Shown here in pieces: positions 7,899-12,523 of a DNA stretch of 12,523 nt (position 1 is its first letter; each line of letters starts with the position of its first letter). The DNA comes from Flavobacteriales bacterium UBA6049 (GTDB taxonomy: Bacteria > Bacteroidota > Bacteroidia > Flavobacteriales_G > Salibacteraceae), in assembly GCA_002429085.1 (NCBI GenBank), contig DIYR01000221.1:1-12523 (forward strand), read 5' to 3'. A program made the translations under genes and the position numbers. The notes under the pieces are model-generated. The model ran no database searches. It saw nothing but the letters and a program-made list of their open reading frames with translations, and had not been told where the DNA came from.

Positions 7899-10783
7899 GC
7901 GGTAAGTTTTAGAGGAAGTGAAATAATAACTCTAGTTCCTGCAGGTTGTTGGTTAGAGTGAAACAAATCTTCAATTTGTAGTTGAGCGTTATAGTGACCA
8001 GCATCCTTGAGTAAATTGACACGTTGCATATTGGCATCAGAGGCGAAAGAGCGATACTTCTTACTTTTTTGTTGAAGTTCTGCAGCTCTCTTACGACCTA
8101 TGCCATTGTCTTCAACTATGCAGTTAAGCTGATGATCGTTCCGCGAAAGGGTAAGAGAAAGTAATCTATCATGCTTTTTATGAAGCAAGCCGTGATTAAT
8201 AGCATTTTCTACAAAGGGCTGAATCATCATCGGAGGGATTTGATAGTGCATAAATTCTTTTAGATTTTCATCTACTACAATTTGATAACTAAAATCATCG
8301 TTGAATCGATGTTTTTCTAATTTCAGGTAGTTTTCTAACATTTCGAGCTCATCCTTTACGGGTATTTCTGCTTTATCTGAATAATTGAGGATTTTACGCA
8401 CAAAAACTGAGAGCTCACTCATAATTTTATTAGCCTTGATTTTATCTTCTTTCAATACCATTGTTTGTATTGAGTTCAATACATTGAAGAAAAAGTGGGG
8501 ATTCATTTGAGATTTTAAGGCAGTTAACTGAGCCATGTTTAATTTTTGGCTAATTGCATTACGCTTTTTTATGGCTTTAATCTGGAATCGAAAGCCTAGT
8601 GCAGTGGTACTAAAAACTATAAGTACTATAAGTATTGTAAACCAAGTTGTTTCATACCACTGAGGAGCAATGTTGAAATACAAACTACGTTCATTTATAG
8701 TGCTTTCACCTTGATCTATTCTGATTTTTAAGTGATAGTTACCAGCAGCGAGGTTGCTTAGAGTTAATGCATTATTTATGCGTTCCATTGGAATCCAGGG
8801 GCCATCGTTCAACTGATAGTAATAGTTTAATTCGTGTTTTACCAATACATCTGTGTAATTGATAGAGATTTTAATAGGCCCAGGATTGGCGGAAAGTTGG
8901 TAGCTGCCATTTACAGGTAGAGGAATGTCCTCAAGTTGTAAGGGATTTATAACGGCTTCTCTTTTCTGTTTCAAATTAGAAAGAGGAATCCGAAAAAGGT
9001 GGGAAGGAAAAACTAACCATACGCTTTCAGTAGTGCATTCTAGATCTACTAACTCGTTATAATTAAACGGAATTAGGTCTTGAAATCTATGTTGAATTCC
9101 ATCTCTTAGGTTGATGTAGTGTAACTCCCCGTTGCTGTAGCATATAAAATGTTCATCTTTTACCAGCAGTCGTTCTGGTAATGCCATTACATCAAATTGC
9201 CCAATTTGATGTAATTCAAATGAATTAGAATCAATACGATAGACAATACCTTCGGTAGTTAATACATAACCTGTATTGTATTCATCTGAGGTGATATCTG
9301 CTACATGAAAAGGTTTACCTCCAATAGAATCAAGATAGTGAATGCCGTATTTGTTAAGTAGTTTACAACGCCCCATATTGGAACCAATGATGCAACTACC
9401 ATCCATACGAGACCATAGCTTTTGAAAAGGTGTTTGAATTAGTAGAGCGTTGTTTCGAACTTCAGTTTTTATACTAGAGAATGCAGGTATATTTTGAGTA
9501 TTTTTTGATGTAAAATCCTTTTGAATTAAGCTACATGAGTACCAAGAATATCCTAGTATGTGATGGGCTAGAATAGTTGTTTTTTTAGAGATTCCAGGGG
9601 TACGAGTAGTTTGAATTGAGCCATTTTTTAATCGAGCTATATTAGGAGTACTAATAGTGTAAACTGTTTTGTTTTTGTAAGTGATATCATAGAGTTCATC
9701 AACAGGAATCGTTGCAATTTCATTCAGTTGATTATCAACATCAACTCCGAATACTTTTCCATTTTTGGTGGCAATTACTATAGAATCAGTGTTAGGTATT
9801 GCGGCAATTCCAGCAAAATCTTCGCGTTTTTTACCAGAAAGGGTTATGTCTTTCATGTTAACTGAAGGCACAATTAAAACGCCATTATATAGGGTGCCTA
9901 TCCAATAATTGCCTTGTAAATCTTCTTCAACACAGGAAATAGAATAGTCTTTCAACAGTAGCTCAGGTATTGTGTCTTTCAAAGTAGGGTCAAACAGTAA
10001 TACACCAGTATTCGTTCCGATCCAAAAATGCGATTGGGTATGACCTAAGTTCTGAGCTTTATTTCCTGGAAAGTATGCATTAAAATCAAGATTGCGTTTT
10101 AGCCTAGAGGTTTGCAGTTGACCAAGATTAGTGCGGAGAACATATTTTTCTTTCTGATGCTGATAGTAGCGTGCTCCAGAGCTTACTGAATTTACTTGTT
10201 TCGTAAAGTGGATGGAATCATTTACAATGGAGTAATTGCCTAAATAAATAGTACTGTCGTTTCCAACACTTTCACCAGAAAAAGTAAAAGAAATAAATCT
10301 ATTAGTTTGTTTTTCAAGTCTTTGACTCCAACTTGTGTCAACCTTACCTGTTGAAAGGTAGTAGCGCTTAATTTGACGGTTACTGTAAACAATCACCGTT
10401 TCGCCAATGAGTCGATAACTGATAATTCGCTGATTAAAATCGTGAGTCAAGTCTAGAAAAAGCTCTAATGAATCAGGTGTAATGCGGTATAGTTGATTCC
10501 GAAAGTTGAGTACATACAATTGATTGTTTTGATCACGCTGAATATTAGAATAGCTTTTTCGCAATGCCTTAGGATGATTGAGCATTTTTACTCCAGCCAT
10601 GCTAATGATAGCAACGCCATGTTCTGTTGCTGCTATCATGCTGCCATCATCCATTAAGTGCAAATCGTATACGGTATTGCTTCCTAATTCTTGTTCGGAT
10701 AGTTTAAAAAAAGCAACATCCTGTGCCAAAGAGCATACTGACGTGAATAAGTAGAACAGAATAAAGGAGATTGGAAGCTTCAC
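7895..10783 (-). CDS. LytS-like sensor histidine kinase with periplasmic propeller and Y_Y_Y domain
   Basis: A 962-aa membrane sensor. Residues 1-21 are a signal peptide ending SLAQ. Residues 22-610 form the periplasmic sensor, a degenerate propeller whose clearest Reg_prop-type repeats contain WIGT at 254-257 and 294-297. A Y_Y_Y-type domain follows (about 630-704), then one membrane helix (about 713-733) and a short coiled-coil linker. The His_kinase domain carries the phosphorylated His763 in QMNPHFFFN. The ATPase domain has the N box (QPFVENAINHG, 855-865), the G1 box (EDNGIGR, 891-897) and a final AGTRVIISLP. This is the LytS-type (PF06580) kinase class paired with LytTR regulators. The periplasmic signal is unknown. 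Relatives with this sensor often detect glycans or cell-surface material. The start is GTG: an in-frame TAA lies six codons upstream and no ATG precedes the signal peptide. A promoter-like box ends 4 nt before the start. Confidence 0.94.
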   Translation of the reverse strand: MKLPISFILFYLFTSVCSLAQDVAFFKLSEQELGSNTVYDLHLMDDGSMIAATEHGVAIISMAGVKMLNHPKALRKSYSNIQRDQNNQLYVLNFRNQLYRITPDSLELFLDLTHDFNQRIISYRLIGETVIVYSNRQIKRYYLSTGKVDTSWSQRLEKQTNRFISFTFSGESVGNDSTIYLGNYSIVNDSIHFTKQVNSVSSGARYYQHQKEKYVLRTNLGQLQTSRLKRNLDFNAYFPGNKAQNLGHTQSHFWIGTNTGVLLFDPTLKDTIPELLLKDYSISCVEEDLQGNYWIGTLYNGVLIVPSVNMKDITLSGKKREDFAGIAAIPNTDSIVIATKNGKVFGVDVDNQLNEIATIPVDELYDITYKNKTVYTISTPNIARLKNGSIQTTRTPGISKKTTILAHHILGYSWYSCSLIQKDFTSKNTQNIPAFSSIKTEVRNNALLIQTPFQKLWSRMDGSCIIGSNMGRCKLLNKYGIHYLDSIGGKPFHVADITSDEYNTGYVLTTEGIVYRIDSNSFELHQIGQFDVMALPERLLVKDEHFICYSNGELHYINLRDGIQHRFQDLIPFNYNELVDLECTTESVWLVFPSHLFRIPLSNLKQKREAVINPLQLEDIPLPVNGSYQLSANPGPIKISINYTDVLVKHELNYYYQLNDGPWIPMERINNALTLSNLAAGNYHLKIRIDQGESTINERSLYFNIAPQWYETTWFTILIVLIVFSTTALGFRFQIKAIKKRNAISQKLNMAQLTALKSQMNPHFFFNVLNSIQTMVLKEDKIKANKIMSELSVFVRKILNYSDKAEIPVKDELEMLENYLKLEKHRFNDDFSYQIVVDENLKEFMHYQIPPMMIQPFVENAINHGLLHKKHDRLLSLTLSRNDHQLNCIVEDNGIGRKRAAELQQKSKKYRSFASDANMQRVNLLKDAGHYNAQLQIEDLFHSNQQPAGTRVIISLPLKLTA

Positions 10784-10787
10784 ACCA

Positions 10788-10817
10788 CAAAAGTATGTTT
10801 ATCACAAACCAAGACAA
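10788..10817 (-). promoter_or_regulatory. Bacteroidota-type promoter for the sensor kinase operon
   Basis: On the minus strand, TACTTTTG (10795 to 10788) is an exact match to the Bacteroidota -7 consensus TAnnTTTG. A TTG (10817 to 10815) lies 19 nt upstream as the -33 element, within the usual spacing. The expected transcription start, about five bases past the box, falls on or beside the GTG start codon of the kinase (10783), so the mRNA would have almost no leader. The -33 TTG sits inside the stem-loop at 10809-10846. The six fixed bases could match by chance in AT-rich DNA, so this remains a prediction. Confidence 0.5.
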
Positions 10818-10846
10818 CTCCTCAATTATCTGAGATGTTGCCTTGG
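10809..10846 (-). terminator. Stem-loop after the T9SS-cargo gene, terminator-like
   Basis: The outer arms CCAAGACAAC (10809-10818) and GTTGCCTTGG (10837-10846) pair over 10 positions with one mismatch on the plus strand, which is a G-U pair in the minus-strand RNA. After a 2x2 internal loop, CTC/GAG pair again around an 8-nt loop. It lies 30 nt after the secreted protein's stop codon and is followed on the minus strand by only TTT, so it is a weak intrinsic terminator by the classic rule. It separates the beta-helix gene from the kinase operon and may end the former's transcript. Confidence 0.55.
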
Positions 10847-10875
10847 CTGTTCAGAGTTAAAATGCTGTGCGATTC

Positions 10876-12523
10876 TTATAACTTAACTATGCGATGAAAG
10901 CTTGTGTTAAGTTCATTTTTGACCTCTATGAAGTAAATTCCACGAGGTAGGTTTGCTACATAAACCTGTTGGTTTACGTTCTGTTCGATTTTCATACGCT
11001 TACCATTCATATCACAAATCCAGATGTTCTGAATAGGGTGACTTGATTCAAGTTGCACAACATCGTTAACTGGGTTAGGCCATACTCTTACAGACGTAAG
11101 ATTCGTTTCGTTTATTCCAGTAGAAGTATCAGAAGGAATAGTGTCTGTTGGAAGAACTACAGGAATTGATAAGGATGAATTATTACCACATGCGTTGTTG
11201 TTACTTGCTACTATCGAATAATCTCCATCAGCTGTAGGAATGTAAGAAGGACTTGTAGCACCATTTATAATGGTATTGTTAAGTAACCATTGATAGTTGT
11301 CGAAAGGTCCGTTGGAAACTTCAAGAGTGGTATCTACTTGTACTATTTCTGGTCTATCAAATGTAGAGGTCTCATAAGCTCCAACATCAACAGTACCTCC
11401 CTGAATTCTTTGATTTCCTGCTAAATCTAATCCGTTTAAAATGGAACTTGGCAATATGCTATTAAGCCCTTCATTGCGTCCAATGGCATTACAATCTAGA
11501 ACGAAAACAGCATTGCTCGTGTCTTCAATCATATATGTAATTGATGCTCCTTCTTGCCAATTACTTGTATTGATTGTTCCATCGTTTATATCGAGGGATC
11601 CATTTATAGCTAGACCTTCGGTAGAACTTGTTACGCAATTATTTAGTTGAACTACATCATTGGTATAGATACCAAATGCCACAACTGTATCGGAATGATC
11701 AATTAAACAATTATTGAATTCTGTGTAAGTGGGTAATAATGTAGGATTTCCACCGTAAATAATAGATTCATCATCAGCAGTATTCTCCTTGAATGTAGAA
11801 TTTATGACTGATATATTACCTGATGAAGGATTTAACCTACCAATTACACCACTTCTATCACCTTGATTAACTCCCGTTACAGAATTGTTTTTGTAAAATA
11901 CGTTTTGGACAATAGTCGCAGGTCCAGATCCATTTCCGGTACCAGCAGCTACTATGGCACTGCCCATTGTTGCTTCATTCTCAATGAATACACAGTTATT
12001 AGCTTTTAAAGTACCTCCATAAAGTACAGCACCACCAAATTTGGCTTTGTTGTTTTTGAAAACAACATTTCGAATTTCTAATACATCCGTTCCGTTAATA
12101 GCAGCACCGCGAATGGCACCGCCTTCATAAATTAGTTCACCATTATCTGTTACCCAGTTATTCTCGAAAACACAATTTTCAATGAGCGCTTCACGGTTAT
12201 TCGTTCCAATTAATGCTAGTCCAGCCCCAGGTCCCCCTGTATTGTCCCCACCATTGCGAACAATAAGGCCATCTAACCTTCCGTAGGTATCAAGCATGAG
12301 CAAACGTTTTGCATTGTCTCCTCTAGTAGCAATGGTACCATCATCATCACCAAGTATATCACCATCTAGAATGGTTTGAAAAGCTATCCAATCACGATCT
12401 GCGAAAGTTGGATTACCAGTAGCAGGAAACCCACCAAACAATGAAATTTGGGCTGGACACCTAAACATTCGGAAATTCGCTAAAGTATCAACATCAGGAA
12501 AATAAGTGCCTTCTGCAATAAAT
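10876..12523 (-). CDS. Secreted right-handed beta-helix protein with T9SS sorting domain (partial, N-terminus beyond right edge)
   Basis: The frame is open from the right edge (visible start FIAEGTYFPDVDTLANFR) to the TAA at 10876, giving 548 residues. The first in-frame Met, at 12468, is internal, not the start. The sequence 'AEGTYFP...SLFGGFP...RDWIAFQTILDGDI' is the usual opening of Bacteroidota surface beta-helix (choice-of-anchor type) proteins. Counting from that Met, repeated units follow at about 60-330, with 'ENCVFENN', 'RNVVFKNN', 'NNCVFIEN' and 'INSTFKEN' as the turns, closing with GGTVDVGAYE (357-366). Then comes an Ig/PKD-like module (about 378-437, 'YQWLLNNTIINGATSP'). The T9SS type-A sorting domain (about 458-530) has VWPNPVND, the LPRGIYFIEV strand and a terminal RIVKL. 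The protein is thus exported across the outer membrane and cleaved or anchored at the surface. Ligand or substrate is unknown; such folds often bind or cut polysaccharides, but no catalytic motif is evident. Confidence 0.92.
   Translation of the reverse strand, partial: FIAEGTYFPDVDTLANFRMFRCPAQISLFGGFPATGNPTFADRDWIAFQTILDGDILGDDDGTIATRGDNAKRLLMLDTYGRLDGLIVRNGGDNTGGPGAGLALIGTNNREALIENCVFENNWVTDNGELIYEGGAIRGAAINGTDVLEIRNVVFKNNKAKFGGAVLYGGTLKANNCVFIENEATMGSAIVAAGTGNGSGPATIVQNVFYKNNSVTGVNQGDRSGVIGRLNPSSGNISVINSTFKENTADDESIIYGGNPTLLPTYTEFNNCLIDHSDTVVAFGIYTNDVVQLNNCVTSSTEGLAINGSLDINDGTINTSNWQEGASITYMIEDTSNAVFVLDCNAIGRNEGLNSILPSSILNGLDLAGNQRIQGGTVDVGAYETSTFDRPEIVQVDTTLEVSNGPFDNYQWLLNNTIINGATSPSYIPTADGDYSIVASNNNACGNNSSLSIPVVLPTDTIPSDTSTGINETNLTSVRVWPNPVNDVVQLESSHPIQNIWICDMNGKRMKIEQNVNQQVYVANLPRGIYFIEVKNELNTSFHRIVKL

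Noticed and set aside
11441..11650. Plus-strand open frame of 69 codons
   Set aside because: It is antisense to the beta-helix/T9SS gene, whose frame is continuous and recognisable.
12466..12468. ATG taken as the start of the beta-helix protein
   Set aside because: The frame stays open upstream to the window edge and encodes the expected family opening (AEGTYFPDVDTL). The Met is not followed by a signal peptide, so it is internal.

Overview
The window looks like chromosomal DNA of an AT-rich Bacteroidota bacterium, probably a marine or flavobacterial-type lineage. This rests on a secreted beta-helix protein with a C-terminal type IX secretion (T9SS, family A) sorting domain, a LytS-like histidine kinase with a periplasmic propeller/Y_Y_Y sensor paired with a LytTR regulator, signal peptides ending in '-AQ' or '-GQ', no Shine-Dalgarno sites, and a Bacteroidota-style TAnnTTTG promoter box. 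I see no phage, IS, CRISPR, rRNA or tRNA.

Left block (1-3792, minus strand): three closely spaced genes read leftwards. They are a small secreted barrel-like protein, a 529-aa secreted propeller-like protein, and a divergent second copy of the latter that runs off the left edge. The last one is open for all 486 visible codons. Gaps of 7 and 16 nt suggest one transcript. The genes probably make exported envelope proteins of unknown function.

Middle (3942-6206, plus strand): a complete 754-aa RND/MMPL-type exporter, transcribed divergently from the left block across a 149-nt gap and convergently with the genes to its right.

Right block (6273-12523, minus strand). In transcription order it holds: the C-terminal 548 residues of a T9SS-secreted beta-helix protein (N-terminus beyond the right edge); a stem-loop and a promoter-like element; a 962-aa sensor histidine kinase; its LytTR response regulator, overlapping by 4 nt; a 115-aa cupin; and a 127-aa DUF1801/YdhG-like protein. 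The kinase and regulator are clearly one two-component system. The cupin is probably its downstream operon partner. DUF1801 may have its own promoter.

Most of the window is ordinary Bacteroidota accessory content. The points most worth a second look are the tandem divergent paralogs on the left and the kinase start, where a good promoter match ends 4 nt before a GTG start codon, suggesting a leaderless mRNA. I did not find convincing evidence of a wholly new system.
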